Assembly: GCA_028284265.1 (NCBI GenBank)
Contig: JANQRZ010000019.1
Location: 186,001 to 250,000, forward strand
Origin: Rhodothermales bacterium
Lineage (GTDB): Bacteria > Bacteroidota > Rhodothermia > Rhodothermales > JANQRZ01
DNA: 64,000 nt
Reading direction: 5' to 3'
Below are positions 16,434 through 26,193 of this stretch, piece after piece (position 1 is the stretch's first letter; every line of letters begins with the position of its first letter). Both the position numbers and the translations under genes were made by a program. Below the pieces are notes generated by a model. That model was not told the DNA's origin. It worked only from the letters and a program-made list of their open reading frames with translations, and made no database searches.

Positions 16434-17054
16434 TCAGTCGGGCAGATTGTAGGCTTGCTTGACGGCCTCGTAGTCCGAATAATCTACCCCGCGCGCGAAG
16501 CCGGGAATCGTGACGAGGCGGAACGCGATGGTCTCGATGTTGTCGAGTATCGCATCGGTGATGGCAAACTCCTCCTCGCTGAAATCGTTGGACGCGATGA
16601 GGTTGACATAGAGCCGGTTCACGTCATAGGTGTAGGTCGTGGCGAGGGTGTAGTCCACGAAAAAGTCGCTGTCGGCATCAACGCCCAGCGTGATCGGGAG
16701 CGCCGTCCACCCGTTGCGAATCAGCCCGTCAATGCCGCCCGAGCCGGTCTGGTCCGAGGCGTAGAGCAGCACGACGCCCTCATCCACCGCCGCCGAGGAG
16801 AGAATGGAAGGCCGTCCTTCGTACTGCACCTCCAGCCCGCTGTCGCTCAGCGTGCGCGAGAACAGAAACTCGTCGCGGTTGTCTCGGTCGTCGAGCGTGA
16901 AGGTGTAGACGCGGACGTCGTTCTCCACGATGACATCAGGACCGCGGGGGTCGCGGTCATCATCGTAGTAGTGGTCGCACCCGGCGAGAACGAAGAGGAG
17001 CGCGAGCAGGCCGAAGACGAGCAGCACCGTATGGCGTGCCGCACGGCGGCGCAT
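16434..17054 (-). CDS. Hypothetical lipoprotein
   Basis: A 206-residue exported protein. MRRRAARHTVLLVFGLLALL then FVLAGC is a textbook lipoprotein signal, and the mature chain starts CDHYYDDDRDPRG. The rest is rich in Asp and beta-forming segments (VRVYTFTLDDRDNRDEFLF; RLYVNLIASNDFSEEEFAITD), with no recognisable catalytic motif. The start at 17054 is chosen for the signal peptide; ATGs at 17093 and 17102 would add residues before it. Similar small lipoproteins are common in this phylum, but I do not recognise a family. It is transcribed away from the carboxypeptidase-regulatory gene at 17348. Confidence 0.75.
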   Translation of the reverse strand: MRRRAARHTVLLVFGLLALLFVLAGCDHYYDDDRDPRGPDVIVENDVRVYTFTLDDRDNRDEFLFSRTLSDSGLEVQYEGRPSILSSAAVDEGVVLLYASDQTGSGGIDGLIRNGWTALPITLGVDADSDFFVDYTLATTYTYDVNRLYVNLIASNDFSEEEFAITDAILDNIETIAFRLVTIPGFARGVDYSDYEAVKQAYNLPD

Positions 17055-17347
17055 CGGGAAGGACTGTTCGAAGAGGTGGCGAGAGACGGGCATCGAGAGC
17101 ATGGGTATCAAGGTTGGTTCGCTACAGGAGCCGCCCCTGTCCGGTCGGGAGTAACGCGGCTCGGTCTCGTTCTTTGCAAAGCCGATTCCATCGGCTCGGA
17201 AGAGAGCACGGTGCTCGTTTCGCCCTTCACAGCGCCTTTACAGTGACCAACATCGTGGGCACTGGCCGCCGGGCAGCAGTCCTGCCGAAGTGCCCTGTGG
17301 GTCGTAGACTAGGTGCCCCGACGCGCACGTTCTGCTCCACGTCCGCC

Positions 17348-18574
17348 ATGCCTACTCCTGTTCGATCTCTCCTGCCGATGCGCTGCCTCTCGCCCTGCCT
17401 CGCCCTCTTCTTTTTCGCGCTGCCCGCCTTCGCGCAGCCCACCTCCGCCACCCTGACAGGCACCGTGACCGACCGAGACGGACAGCCGCTGCCGGGCGCG
17501 CACGTCTTCATTGCCCAATCGCAGCGCGGGACGATCACCAATGCCGAGGGTCAGTACCGACTCCCCGCCGTGCCGCTCGGCGCGCACCGGCTCGTCGCCT
17601 CGATCATCGGATTCGAGACTGATACTGAAGACCTCGTGCTCCGCGACGCGGGCGAGACCAAAACCGTCAACTTCCGGCTGCGCGAGGCGGAGTTTGAGTT
17701 GGGCGAGGTCACGGTCGAGTCGACGCAAGACGCCCGGTGGCGGGAGCGCTACGAGCGGTTCAAGCACCGCTTCCTCGGCGAATCGTCGAACGCAGCGGAG
17801 ACGGAAATCCTGAACCCCTACGTGCTCGACTTCGACCAGCACATGGGCACGCTCACCGCGACGGCCCGCGAGCCGCTCATCATCGAGAACCGGGCGCTCG
17901 GCTACCGCATCCGCTACGACCTGACCGACTTCGAAGCCCGCTCCAACTCCAACTTCTTCAACGGCGAGCCGCTTTTCGAGGAGATGGAGCCCGCCGACGA
18001 GATCCAGTGGGCGCAGTGGCAGGCGAACCGACGTAAGGCCTACCTCGGCTCGCCGCGCCACCTGATCCGCTCGCTCATCGCGGACGCTGCCGAAGAGCAG
18101 GAGTTCACGCTCTACCTCCTCTCTGGTGGAAGCCCCGGCGGGGGCGGCGGTCTCGGCAGCTTCGGCGGGCAGCGCGGCACCCGCTTCCCGACCACGGCGG
18201 AGGAGATCCTGAAACCGGCCAAGAACGACGAGTACAAGCTGACCTTCTTCGGCGTCCTCGAAGCAACCTATCTGGCCGAGGGCGAGGACGCAGAGTACCT
18301 CGGCAGCGAGTGGAACCCCGAGCAGCGGGCCGCCCGACCAGTGCAGACCTCGCAGCTTCGCTTCCCGATGGCCGAGGACACGGCCAAGCTCGACCGCTTC
18401 GGCGAGGAGTTGGACGCGCGCTCGATTGTGGTCTCGGGCTACATGGCCTTCGAGCGCTTCGCCGACGACCTCCCGCGCGAGTACGGCCTCGCCGAAAGCG
18501 GCATCCCCGGCGCAGCCGAGGCCGTCGAGGCCTCCCTCAACGAAGCCGAGCGCGTCGTGCCGGATGTTGAGTAG
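17348..18574 (+). CDS. Carboxypeptidase-regulatory-like domain protein, secreted
   Basis: A 408-residue exported protein. The signal peptide ends LPAFAQ. Residues ~30-115 are a carboxypeptidase D regulatory-like beta-sandwich (TLTGTVTDRDGQPLPGAHVF, then TITNAEGQYRLPAVPLGAHRL), the same N-terminal module found in TonB receptors, but no plug or barrel follows. The rest resembles the DUF5686-type or related Bacteroidota proteins in layout (a repeated ...ENRALGYRIRYDLTDFE element), with a glycine-rich loop near 265. It is probably periplasmic or outer-membrane associated. The ATG at 17348 is the start of the signal peptide; longer readings run back into the divergent promoter region. Confidence 0.8.
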   Translation: MPTPVRSLLPMRCLSPCLALFFFALPAFAQPTSATLTGTVTDRDGQPLPGAHVFIAQSQRGTITNAEGQYRLPAVPLGAHRLVASIIGFETDTEDLVLRDAGETKTVNFRLREAEFELGEVTVESTQDARWRERYERFKHRFLGESSNAAETEILNPYVLDFDQHMGTLTATAREPLIIENRALGYRIRYDLTDFEARSNSNFFNGEPLFEEMEPADEIQWAQWQANRRKAYLGSPRHLIRSLIADAAEEQEFTLYLLSGGSPGGGGGLGSFGGQRGTRFPTTAEEILKPAKNDEYKLTFFGVLEATYLAEGEDAEYLGSEWNPEQRAARPVQTSQLRFPMAEDTAKLDRFGEELDARSIVVSGYMAFERFADDLPREYGLAESGIPGAAEAVEASLNEAERVVPDVE

Positions 18575-18577
18575 TTC

Positions 18578-19006
18578 CTAGGTCGAGCTACCATCACCGC
18601 CTGCCCGATTTCGGCGAACCATCCGCTCTGCCTCTTCTACAATCTCCTTGCTTGTGTAGTCTGGCCCGTTTCGAGCCTCTGGATTCCGAAACACAGCGAG
18701 GTCTCCGCGCGCCGACACGAGCGAGGCTATGTCCTTCTGTGACACACCGACGCGCTCCTCATACATCAACTCTGCCCCATGCTCTAGGTCGTCATAGATC
18801 CGAATCAGGTCTCGAAGACCCAAGAATCGGAATTGTACAAGCTGACCGCGTGGGTTCTCATATTCATCATTGTATCCCTCTGCTGTGGCAGCAGCATAGG
18901 CAGCCTCGTCGTCATCAGCCTCAATCAGAATGCTGTTGATGTGAATGACATTGTCGGCCTCACCTTCAACGGTAATCTCTTCAATAAGGTCGGCGATGTA
19001 CCACAT
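18578..19006 (-). CDS. DUF4288 domain-containing protein
   Basis: A 142-residue protein. The N-terminal ~90 residues match the DUF4288 pattern as I know it: MWYIADLIEEITVEGE start, then ILIEADDDEAAYAAATAEG, NPRGQLVQFRFLGLRDL and HGAELMYEERVGVS. The C-terminal 50 residues are charged and family-variable. DUF4288 proteins have no known function and are often found near immunity-type or mobile genes. Composition is lower in G+C than the flanking genes. Its stop codon lies three bases from that of the convergent gene. Confidence 0.75.
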   Translation of the reverse strand: MWYIADLIEEITVEGEADNVIHINSILIEADDDEAAYAAATAEGYNDEYENPRGQLVQFRFLGLRDLIRIYDDLEHGAELMYEERVGVSQKDIASLVSARGDLAVFRNPEARNGPDYTSKEIVEEAERMVRRNRAGGDGSST

Positions 19007-19023
19007 AGCAATAGGTCCTGTTT

Positions 19024-19136
19024 GTCATTGCGAGAAATGAGCGTAGCGAGTGACGTGGCAATCTCGCGGGTTGGCACCACTCTGGGAGATTGCCACGTCG
19101 CCTACGGGACAAGTCCCTTCGGCTCCTCGCAATGAC
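19024..19136. repeat. Intergenic palindromic repeat, family A (copy 2)
   Basis: GTCATTGCGAGAAATGAGCG at the left and CTCCTCGCAATGAC at the right form the conserved arms. A further internal inverted pair (GTGGCAATCTC / GGAGATTGCCAC) is visible. Confidence 0.8.
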
Positions 19137-19190
19137 AACATGGGATGCTCTCAGTCGCCTGTCGAACTGAAAAACGCTATCGTTCGCTGG

Positions 19191-19355
19191 CTAGAAAACT
19201 ATGTAGATGACAACAATGCCGATCATCACTGCAACGAAGCCCCTTGCCTTAGAAAGCTCATGCTTGCTCTCGGTCACTCTGAATCTGTGATATCTATAGG
19301 CTGCAAGGGCCGCGCAGAAACCAACACACCCTAGTACTATTTCGAGCGACATCAT
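19191..19355 (-). CDS. Small membrane protein with two predicted transmembrane helices
   Basis: A 54-codon frame running ATGATGTCGCTCGAAATAGT to TAG. The translation has two hydrophobic stretches (LEIVLGCVGFCAALAAY, residues 4-20, and FVAVMIGIVVIYIVF, residues 40-54) joined by a basic linker (RYHRFRVTESKHELSKARG). That hairpin-like layout and the sharp polar/hydrophobic alternation support a real gene, but no homology is known to me and no strong ribosome binding site is present (AGGCGG about ten bases upstream at best). It is low in G+C like the neighbouring DUF4288 gene. It ends with the second helix, so the C-terminus would be in the membrane. Confidence 0.45.
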   Translation of the reverse strand: MMSLEIVLGCVGFCAALAAYRYHRFRVTESKHELSKARGFVAVMIGIVVIYIVF

Positions 19356-19392
19356 TATTCTACCGCCTGCCTAAATCACCCAGTTCGAAATT

Positions 19393-19974
19393 CTAATCCG
19401 TCAACCGACGGGCACCCGTGTAGGCAGCGCCGACGAGGAGAATCTTGGCAAGGTCCCACAGTACGAACCCGAGCCAGCCTTTGCTGATCGACTCGGCCCA
19501 CGTCGTGTGACCGGCGGCGTAGTGAAGCCAGATGACGCCGATGGTGAACAACACCGCCGAGCCGAGGAGGAGCGAGAGCACCGACCCGGCGAACGTGTTC
19601 CACCGCTTCGAGGCCGCGCCGACGACCGCGCCGACGAGCGGGTAGGCCAGCAGGTAGCCCGCCGAGACCGCGCCGAAGAGGTAGGCCGGGCCGTAGCCGT
19701 CGCCCGCGAAGACCGGGGAAAACATCCCGATCACGAGGTAGAGCGCCATCGCGAAGAGGCCGTTGCGCCAGCCGAGGAAGAGGCCGCTGCCGTAGACGGC
19801 GAGTGTCTGGAGCGTGATCGGCACTTCCCAGAGGTAGATGCGGACCTGCGCACCGAGCACGGCGAGGAGCGCGAAGCCAACAACGCCCGCGACCTGAAGA
19901 AGCAGCGAAGCGTTGTCGCTGCGAAGCAGATCGACGGAGGCGGTGCGGGGCGAGTGGAGGGCGAGAGCGGACAT
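19393..19974 (-). CDS. bioY: Biotin transporter BioY (S component of an ECF transporter)
   Basis: A 193-residue integral membrane protein with about six hydrophobic helices. VPITLQTLAVYGSGLFLG is the conserved BioY segment, GYLLAYPLVGAVVG is the second, and GVIWLHYAAG...GWLGFVLWDLAKILL is the C-terminal part with the conserved lysine. It imports biotin together with shared EcfA/EcfA'/EcfT modules, none of which is in this window; BioY alone can also function in some bacteria. The ATG at 19974 is chosen; longer readings would run into the divergent hydratase gene. A TATCTTTG box lies 28 bp upstream. Confidence 0.93.
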   Translation of the reverse strand: MSALALHSPRTASVDLLRSDNASLLLQVAGVVGFALLAVLGAQVRIYLWEVPITLQTLAVYGSGLFLGWRNGLFAMALYLVIGMFSPVFAGDGYGPAYLFGAVSAGYLLAYPLVGAVVGAASKRWNTFAGSVLSLLLGSAVLFTIGVIWLHYAAGHTTWAESISKGWLGFVLWDLAKILLVGAAYTGARRLTD

Positions 19975-20001
19975 GGCAGCAGAGAGGATCAAGAGTGTCA
20001 C

Positions 20002-20009
20002 CAAAGATA
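20002..20009 (-). promoter_or_regulatory. Candidate Bacteroidota -7 box upstream of bioY
   Basis: TATCTTTG on the minus strand matches the TAnnTTTG -7 consensus known in Bacteroidota. It is 28 bp before the bioY ATG. No clear -33 TTG is seen, so this is tentative. Confidence 0.35.
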
Positions 20010-20073
20010 CACCATCGCCGCGTTTTGCTCTACGTAGCTTTCGCCCCTCTCCCCCACGCTTATCCGCTCGCTC

Positions 20074-20844
20074 ATGTCTGATCCCATCCTGACCCACACG
20101 GAGAACGGCGTCCTCCGCGTCACCATCAACCGCCCGGAGAAGAAAAACGCTCTCACGGTGGCGATGTACGCGGCCCTCGCCGACGCACTCCGCCACGCCG
20201 AAACCGATCCGTCGATTCGTGCTATCCTTCTCCACGGAGCCGGTGACGCCTTCACGGCGGGGAACGACCTGATGGACTTCGCTGCCAACCCGCCGTCGGA
20301 CGGGTCCAGCCCGGTCTTCCAGTTTCTCACCGCGATCAGCACGGCCACGAAGCCGGTCATCGCGGCGGTGCACGGCCCGGCCATCGGGATCGGGACCACG
20401 CTGCTGCTGCACTGCGACCTCGTCTACGCCACGCCCGACGCTCGCTTGCAGATGCCGTTCGTCACGCTCGGCCTGTGCCCCGAGGCCGCGTCGAGCTACC
20501 TGCTACCGCTCGTCGTGGGACCGCAGCGGGCGGCGGAGTTGCTGCTCCTCGGCGATCCGTTCTCCGGCGAGCAGGCCCATGCGTGGGGTCTCGTCAACGA
20601 ACTGCTGACCGAGGGCGACCTCCTAAACCGGGCGATGGCTCAAGCCGAGGCCATCGCTGCCCGGCCACCCGCGTCGATTCGCCTGACCAAACAATTCCTA
20701 CGTCGCCCGAATGCCGAGGTGGTACAAGCGACGATCCGCGACGAGGCCGAGGCGTTTCTGGAGCGGCTCCAAAGCCCCGAGGCCGCCGAAGCCTTCACCG
20801 CCTTCTTCGAGAAACGCGCCCCCGACTTCTCCCAGTTCGACTGA
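20074..20844 (+). CDS. Enoyl-CoA hydratase/isomerase family protein
   Basis: A 256-residue crotonase-fold enzyme. The oxyanion-hole segments are visible: FTAGNDLMDF near 65-75 (normally AF.AGxD) and HGPAIGIGTTLLLHCDLV near 110-125. An acidic residue sits in LGLCPEAASSYLLP near 147; having one glutamate there and none in the earlier segment fits a delta3,delta2-enoyl-CoA isomerase-like or generic hydratase role better than the classical two-glutamate hydratase. The C-terminal helices (RPPASIRLTKQFLRR) are normal. Substrate is unknown. It is followed 3 bp downstream by the beta-barrel gene in the same direction. Confidence 0.9.
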   Translation: MSDPILTHTENGVLRVTINRPEKKNALTVAMYAALADALRHAETDPSIRAILLHGAGDAFTAGNDLMDFAANPPSDGSSPVFQFLTAISTATKPVIAAVHGPAIGIGTTLLLHCDLVYATPDARLQMPFVTLGLCPEAASSYLLPLVVGPQRAAELLLLGDPFSGEQAHAWGLVNELLTEGDLLNRAMAQAEAIAARPPASIRLTKQFLRRPNAEVVQATIRDEAEAFLERLQSPEAAEAFTAFFEKRAPDFSQFD

Positions 20845-20847
20845 TCT

Positions 20848-21486
20848 ATGTCCTCCCCTTCCCGTCTCCTCCTCACCGGTCTCTTCTTGCTGACCGGGCT
20901 AGCCGTGCAAGCCCAACCCTCGTTTCGCTACGGTGTCTCCGGCGGGCTGGCGCTGGCGACGCAGTCACCCGGCGAAGACATCCGCTCCGGCTTCAACGTG
21001 GGAGCCTACGGTGAGATCGTGCTCCTGCCTTTCCTAGCCGTCGGTGCAGACATCAGCTACGTGCAGAAAGGCCAGCGCTTCGACAGCACCCTACCCGTCG
21101 TCATCGACGGCGACTCCACGATCACTGCCGGTACGTCGACAATTGCACTCGACTACGCCAGCTTCACCCTCACCGCCAAGCCTTCAATCTCAGTCACACC
21201 AGCAGGTCCGGTGGTCTATGCGCTGCTCGGCCCGCGGGTGGACGTGCTGCTGCGCGAGAAACTCCTCTTCTCCAGCGATGACGTAGATGACGTCACCATC
21301 ACGACGAACCGCAGCGAGTCCACTGTGTTTGGCTACGATGTCGGCCTCGGTGTACGGATTGGGACGCTCCTGCCTACGCCGGTCTTCGCCGAGGTCCGAT
21401 TCAGCGGCGACCTCTCCGATGTCCTCAAAGAGGGTCTCGACGTGGAGAACCGGGTCGTTCAACTCCGCGTCGGCCTCGACTTCTAG
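20848..21486 (+). CDS. Small outer-membrane beta-barrel protein (PorT-like)
   Basis: A 212-residue exported protein. The signal peptide (LLLTGLFLLTGLAVQAQ) precedes alternating amphipathic strands: FRYGVSGGLALATQ, FNVGAYGEIVLLPFLAVGADISYVQKG, ASFTLTAKPSISV, DVGLGVRIGTLLPTPVFAEVRFSGDL, ending VVQLRVGLDF with a terminal phenylalanine. This is the layout of the outer-membrane beta-barrel/PorT family common in Bacteroidota. It lies 3 bp after the hydratase gene, but no functional link is evident. Its stop overlaps the convergent DUF922 gene by four bases. Confidence 0.82.
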   Translation: MSSPSRLLLTGLFLLTGLAVQAQPSFRYGVSGGLALATQSPGEDIRSGFNVGAYGEIVLLPFLAVGADISYVQKGQRFDSTLPVVIDGDSTITAGTSTIALDYASFTLTAKPSISVTPAGPVVYALLGPRVDVLLREKLLFSSDDVDDVTITTNRSESTVFGYDVGLGVRIGTLLPTPVFAEVRFSGDLSDVLKEGLDVENRVVQLRVGLDF

Positions 21487-22100
21487 TGCGTACCTGCAAC
21501 TAGGTGGGCAGGCGGCCAGACGGCGTCTTGGGTACGACCATGTCCGGTCTCGGCGTCGTAGGCCCGGTTGTGTGCATCGTACTCGTCCAGCACGGCGACG
21601 ACGACTCGTTGGGCCTCTTCTCGAATGCGGTCGCAGGTCGGCGTGTGAAGCGAGATGAGCCGCCAGCGGATCGCTTCTCCGGCCTCTTCGGCAAAGCGGC
21701 GGTGCCCGTCTTCATGCTCATCAAGCGCCCTGACGAATCGGTCCCATGCGGTGCGCGTCTCGAACGGGGTACCCGCAGGAGGATGCCACTGCGGAAGATG
21801 GGTCTTGACCATGACCCGCACGGTGAGATCCTCAATGGAGCACCGTGTGGTGTGCTCCTTCCACCGGTACTCGGCGTTGACCTCCCACTCGGTCAGCCCG
21901 AAAAACCGCTTGCCATTGACGACCGGGCCGTGCTCGGTGAGATGTTCAAGTAGGGTGTACGGTGTTCGCCCCTCTACGTCGTAGTAGACCGTTTCGTTGT
22001 GTAGCTGCACCGTGCCAATGTCGGGGTCCGACTCGCGCGGCTGCGCCTGAGCATCAGACGCGCCGAGGCAGAGAAGAAGGGCCAGCAGAAAACGGAGCAC
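21483..22100 (-). CDS. DUF922 domain secreted protein, putative zinc protease
   Basis: A 205-residue exported protein with a signal peptide ending AQAQ. The body fits DUF922, a family of predicted Zn-dependent proteases: a strand region ETVYYDVEGRTPYTLLEHL, a Trp-containing ...TEWEVNAEYRWKE segment, a cysteine (C90 region, TTRCSIEDL) and the metal-site helix ALDEHEDGHRRFA (HExxH-like, HEDGH). A second cysteine in HTPTCDRI near residue 165 probably pairs with the first. Function beyond predicted proteolysis is not known. It is convergent with the beta-barrel gene. Confidence 0.8.
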   Translation of the reverse strand: MLRFLLALLLCLGASDAQAQPRESDPDIGTVQLHNETVYYDVEGRTPYTLLEHLTEHGPVVNGKRFFGLTEWEVNAEYRWKEHTTRCSIEDLTVRVMVKTHLPQWHPPAGTPFETRTAWDRFVRALDEHEDGHRRFAEEAGEAIRWRLISLHTPTCDRIREEAQRVVVAVLDEYDAHNRAYDAETGHGRTQDAVWPPAHLVAGTH

Positions 22101-22211
22101 GGGAGCCAGATAGAGTGAGGGAACGACACTCTAGCTTTCGGTCTTATCGCCTATTCATTAAAACTATTGGGTCTCAATGCATTGCCTGCACGCCAATCTC
22201 TCGGAATAAAT

Positions 22212-25200
22212 TCAGGATGGAGTCGGCATCAACACCGCCGCGCCATCACCGCTTCCGGCTTGTTCATTCGGTTCATAGCCGAGGGCAGGCGACAGCCACC
22301 GTTCCGCCTCGGCCACCGTCATGCCCTTACGCCGGGCATAGTCTTCAACCTGATCCCGACCGAGCACGCCGAGGTTGAAATAGGCCGACTCCGGGTGGGC
22401 AAAATACAACCCGCACACCGACGCGGCGGGCGTCATGGCGAGGTGCTCCGTGAGATCGACGCCAGTTTGCTTGGTGGCATTCAACAGATCAAATAGAACG
22501 GGCTTCTCGGTGTGGTCAGGCTGTGCAGGATAACCCGGCGCGGGGCGAATGCCATCGTAGCGCTCGCGGATGAGGTCGTCGTTCGAGAGCGACTCGTCGG
22601 GGACGTACCTCCACGTCTCGGTGCGAACGATCTGGTGGAGGCGCTCGGCGAAGGCTTCGGCGAGGCGGTCGGCGAGGGCCTTCGCCATGATGGCGTGGTA
22701 GTCGTCGTGGTCGGCCTCGAAGGTTGCCACCAACTCGTCCAGCCCATGCCCGGCGGTGACGACAAACGCGCCGAGGTAATCGCCGCGCCCGGAGTCCTTC
22801 GGCGCGACGAAGTCGGCGAGGGCGCGGTTGGGCTTGCCGGGCGTCTTCTCGGTCTGCTGCCGCAGCGTGTGGAACCGGGCTAGCACCTCGCTTCGGCTCT
22901 CGTCCGTGAAGAGCGCGATGTCATCACCGTCGGCATTCGCAGGCCACAGGCCGACGATGCCGTCGGCGCGAAGCAGCCCTTCGTCGATGATCCGGTCGAG
23001 GAGCGCGTTCGCGTCGTTGAACAGTTTGCGGGCGGCCTCGCCTCTTTGCTCATCCTCCAGAATCTGCGGATACTTGCCCTTCATCTCCCACGCAATGAAG
23101 AACGGCGTCCAGTCGATGGTTTCGCGGAGCGTGGCGAGGTCGAAATCGAGAAACTCGGTGATACCGGGCGCGGCGGGTTTCGTGATCGACGTGGCGCTCC
23201 AGTCAAGGACGAGGCGGTTGGCGCGGGCGTTGTCGAGTGAGAGGAGCTTCGTCTCCCGGTTGCGGCGGGCGTACTGCTCGCGGACGGCGACGTACTCGTC
23301 GGCGACCTCGGCGGCGAAGCCTTCGCGCTGCCCGTCGGTGATGAGCTTCTGAACGACCGGCACGCTCCGGCTCGCGTCGAGGACGTGGACCACCGGCCCG
23401 TCGTACTGCGGCGCGACCTTGACGGCGGTGTGGACCTTCGAGGTCGTCGCCCCACCGATGAGGAGCGGGAGGTCAAACTCCTGCCGCTTCATCTCGGCGG
23501 CGAGGTGGACCATCTCGTCGAGCGACGGCGTGATGAGGCCGCTCAGGCCGATCACGTCCACGTTGTGCGCCCGCGCCTCGGCCAGAATCTTCGCCGCCGG
23601 GACCATCACCCCGAGGTCGATCACCTCAAAGTTGTTGCACTGCAACACGACCCCGACAATGTTCTTTCCGATGTCGTGGACGTCGCCCTTGACCGTCGCC
23701 ATGAGCACCTTCGGGAGCGCCTTGCCGGTCGTACCGCTCTCCTCCTTCTCGGCTTCGATGTAGGGCAGCAGATACGCCACCGCCTTCTTCATCACGCGGG
23801 CGCTCTTGACAACCTGTGGCAGGAACATCTGCCCGCTCCCGAAGAGGTCGCCGACGACGTTCATCCCGTCCATCAGCGGCCCCTCGATCACGTCGAGCGG
23901 GCGCTCGGCCTGTCGCCGCGCTTCCTCGGTGTCTTGCTCGATGAAATCGACGATCCCCTTGACGAGGGCGTGCGTCAGCCGCTCCTCGACCGGAGCCTCG
24001 CGCCACGCGAGGGTTTTCTCTTCCTTCACCTCGGAGCCTTCGGCGGCGAGTTGCTCGGCGAGCTCGACGAGCCGCTCGGTGGCATCGTCGCGCCGGTCGA
24101 AGAGCACGTCCTCGACCCGCTCCTTTAGCTCCGGTTCGATCTCGGAATAGACCTCCAGTTGCCCGGCGTTGACGATGCCCATGTCGAGGCCTGCCTGCCC
24201 GGCGTGGTAGAGGAACGCAGCGTGCATCGCTTCGCGGACGCGGTCGTTGCCCCGGAACGAAAACGACAGGTTCGAGATGCCGCCGGAGACGCGGGCGTGC
24301 GGGAGGTTCGCCTTGATCCAGCGCGTGGCCTCGATGAAGTCGATGGCGTAGCGGCGGTGCTCTTCGAGTCCGGTTGCCACGGCGAAGACGTTGGGGTCGA
24401 AGATGATGTCCTCGGGCGGGAAGCCGACCCCCTCGGTGAGCAGGCGGTACGCCCGCTCGCAGATTTCCTTGCGACGCTCCAGCGAGTCCGCCTGACCTGC
24501 CTCGTCGAAGGCCATCACGATGACGGCAGCTCCGTACTCGCGGACGCGCCGCGCCTGCTCTAAAAACTGCGCCTCGCCCTCTTTGAGCGAGATCGAGTTG
24601 ACGACGCCCTTGCCCTGCACACACTTCAACCCGGCCTCGATCACCTCCCACTTCGACGAGTCGATGACAATCGGCACGCGGGCGATATCCGGCTCGGCGG
24701 CGACGAGGTTCAGAAAAGTCTGCATCGCGGCGGCGCCGTCGAGCATCCCCTCGTCCATGTTCACGTCGATGAGCTGCGCGCCGTCCTCGACCTGCTGCCG
24801 CGCGACGGACAGCGCCTCCTCATAATCTCCCTCCAGAATCAGCCGGGCGAAGCGACGGCTGCCCGTCACGTTCGTCCGCTCGCCGATGTTGACGAAGTTG
24901 GTGTCGGGCCGGACCACGAACGGCTCCAGCCCACTCAACCGGAGCGTCGGCTCGGCGGTCGGAACAGTGCGCGGTGTGAACTGCGCGGCAGCTTCGGCAA
25001 TCGCGGCAATGTGGTCCGGCGTCGTCCCGCAGCAGCCGCCGACGAGGTTGACGAACCCGGCGCTCGCGTACTCGCGGATTGTCTCGGCCATGAAGGCGGG
25101 CGACTCGTCGTAGCCGCCCATCGCGTTCGGCAGCCCGGCGTTCGGATAAAGGCTCACCGGCACTGTCGCTACCCGACTCAGCGCTTCGATGAACGGGCGC

Positions 25201-25976
25201 ATCTGCTGTGAGCCGAGCGCACAGTTGAGGCCGACCGACAGCAGGTTCGGGCAATGGCTGACCGACAGCCAGAACGCCTCGACGGTCTGCCCCGAGAGCG
25301 TCCGCCCGCTCATATCGACGACCGTCCCGGAGATCATCACCGGAAGTTTTTTGCGCGACGCCTCGGCGTGCTGCGCGACCGCCGAGATCGCCGCCTTCGC
25401 GTTGAGCGTGTCGAAGATGGTCTCGATGAGCAGGATGTCCACGCCGCCATCGACCAAGCCCTCGATTTGCTTGCGGTAGGCGTCGCGCAGTTCGTCGTAG
25501 GTCGTCGCCCGGAAGCCGGGGTCGTTCACGTCGGGCGAGAGCGAGAGCGTCCGGTTCGTCGGCCCGAGCGCCCCGGCGACGAAGCGCGGGCGGTCCGGCG
25601 TCTCGGCGGTCTTGGCGTCGGCGGCTTCGCGGGCGAGGCGGGCAGCGGCGACGTTGAGTTCGTAGACCAGCCCTTCCGTCCCGTAGTCGGCCTGCGAGAT
25701 CGAGGTGCTATTGAACGTATTGGTCTCGATGATATCCGCGCCCGCGTCGAGAAACGCCTGGTGGATGTCGCGGATGACGGCGGGCTGCGTGAGGACGAGC
25801 AGGTCGTTGTTGCCCTTGAGCGGCTGCCCCCAGTCGGCGAAGCGCTCGCCGCGGAAGTCGGCTTCCTCCAGTTTGTGGCGCTGAATCATCGTCCCCATCG
25901 CCCCATCGAGGACGAGGAGACGGTCGGCGAGCAGGCGGCGGAGTTCGTTCGTGCGGTCGGTCATAGCAGTCGGCAT
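22212..25976 (-). CDS. metH: Cobalamin-dependent methionine synthase
   Basis: Transfers a methyl group from 5-methyltetrahydrofolate to homocysteine through methylcobalamin. At 1254 residues it has the full four-module layout: homocysteine domain ([11 protein letters not shown]; zinc cysteines in GLNCALG near 252 and [10 protein letters not shown] near 315), pterin domain ([14 protein letters not shown] onward), cobalamin cap and Rossmann domain ([12 protein letters not shown] near 764, with the cobalt-ligand histidine), and the C-terminal activation domain (the ...ETWRYVPDE region; [12 protein letters not shown] near the end). No cobalamin riboswitch was recognised upstream. ATGs at 25976 and 25964 are both possible. 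metF is not in the window. Confidence 0.98.
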   Translation of the reverse strand: MPTAMTDRTNELRRLLADRLLVLDGAMGTMIQRHKLEEADFRGERFADWGQPLKGNNDLLVLTQPAVIRDIHQAFLDAGADIIETNTFNSTSISQADYGTEGLVYELNVAAARLAREAADAKTAETPDRPRFVAGALGPTNRTLSLSPDVNDPGFRATTYDELRDAYRKQIEGLVDGGVDILLIETIFDTLNAKAAISAVAQHAEASRKKLPVMISGTVVDMSGRTLSGQTVEAFWLSVSHCPNLLSVGLNCALGSQQMRPFIEALSRVATVPVSLYPNAGLPNAMGGYDESPAFMAETIREYASAGFVNLVGGCCGTTPDHIAAIAEAAAQFTPRTVPTAEPTLRLSGLEPFVVRPDTNFVNIGERTNVTGSRRFARLILEGDYEEALSVARQQVEDGAQLIDVNMDEGMLDGAAAMQTFLNLVAAEPDIARVPIVIDSSKWEVIEAGLKCVQGKGVVNSISLKEGEAQFLEQARRVREYGAAVIVMAFDEAGQADSLERRKEICERAYRLLTEGVGFPPEDIIFDPNVFAVATGLEEHRRYAIDFIEATRWIKANLPHARVSGGISNLSFSFRGNDRVREAMHAAFLYHAGQAGLDMGIVNAGQLEVYSEIEPELKERVEDVLFDRRDDATERLVELAEQLAAEGSEVKEEKTLAWREAPVEERLTHALVKGIVDFIEQDTEEARRQAERPLDVIEGPLMDGMNVVGDLFGSGQMFLPQVVKSARVMKKAVAYLLPYIEAEKEESGTTGKALPKVLMATVKGDVHDIGKNIVGVVLQCNNFEVIDLGVMVPAAKILAEARAHNVDVIGLSGLITPSLDEMVHLAAEMKRQEFDLPLLIGGATTSKVHTAVKVAPQYDGPVVHVLDASRSVPVVQKLITDGQREGFAAEVADEYVAVREQYARRNRETKLLSLDNARANRLVLDWSATSITKPAAPGITEFLDFDLATLRETIDWTPFFIAWEMKGKYPQILEDEQRGEAARKLFNDANALLDRIIDEGLLRADGIVGLWPANADGDDIALFTDESRSEVLARFHTLRQQTEKTPGKPNRALADFVAPKDSGRGDYLGAFVVTAGHGLDELVATFEADHDDYHAIMAKALADRLAEAFAERLHQIVRTETWRYVPDESLSNDDLIRERYDGIRPAPGYPAQPDHTEKPVLFDLLNATKQTGVDLTEHLAMTPAASVCGLYFAHPESAYFNLGVLGRDQVEDYARRKGMTVAEAERWLSPALGYEPNEQAGSGDGAAVLMPTPS

Positions 25977-26076
25977 TAGCCCCCGTGAACGCCGCCTCGC
26001 CCGATGGGTTCGCGTTTAGGTTTGCAGCCAACGCTGTCGCTGTTCAAGCGCTGCTTGACTGCACCCTACCGCTCAA

Positions 26077-26147
26077 GTCATCCCGGCCCCCGAGCCGGGA
26101 CCCACCGGCTAGCAACCCCTATGGGTCCCCGCCTGCGCGGGGATGAC
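26077..26147. repeat. Intergenic palindromic repeat, family C (copy 1)
   Basis: GTCATCCCGG...CCGGGACCCA on the left and TGGGTCCCCGCC...GGGGATGAC on the right form a compound inverted repeat. A related copy is at 51483-51552. Confidence 0.75.
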
Positions 26148-26193
26148 GTGTATGGAGGTCAGAAGCAATCCGTATTCTTCTCGAAATACAACT

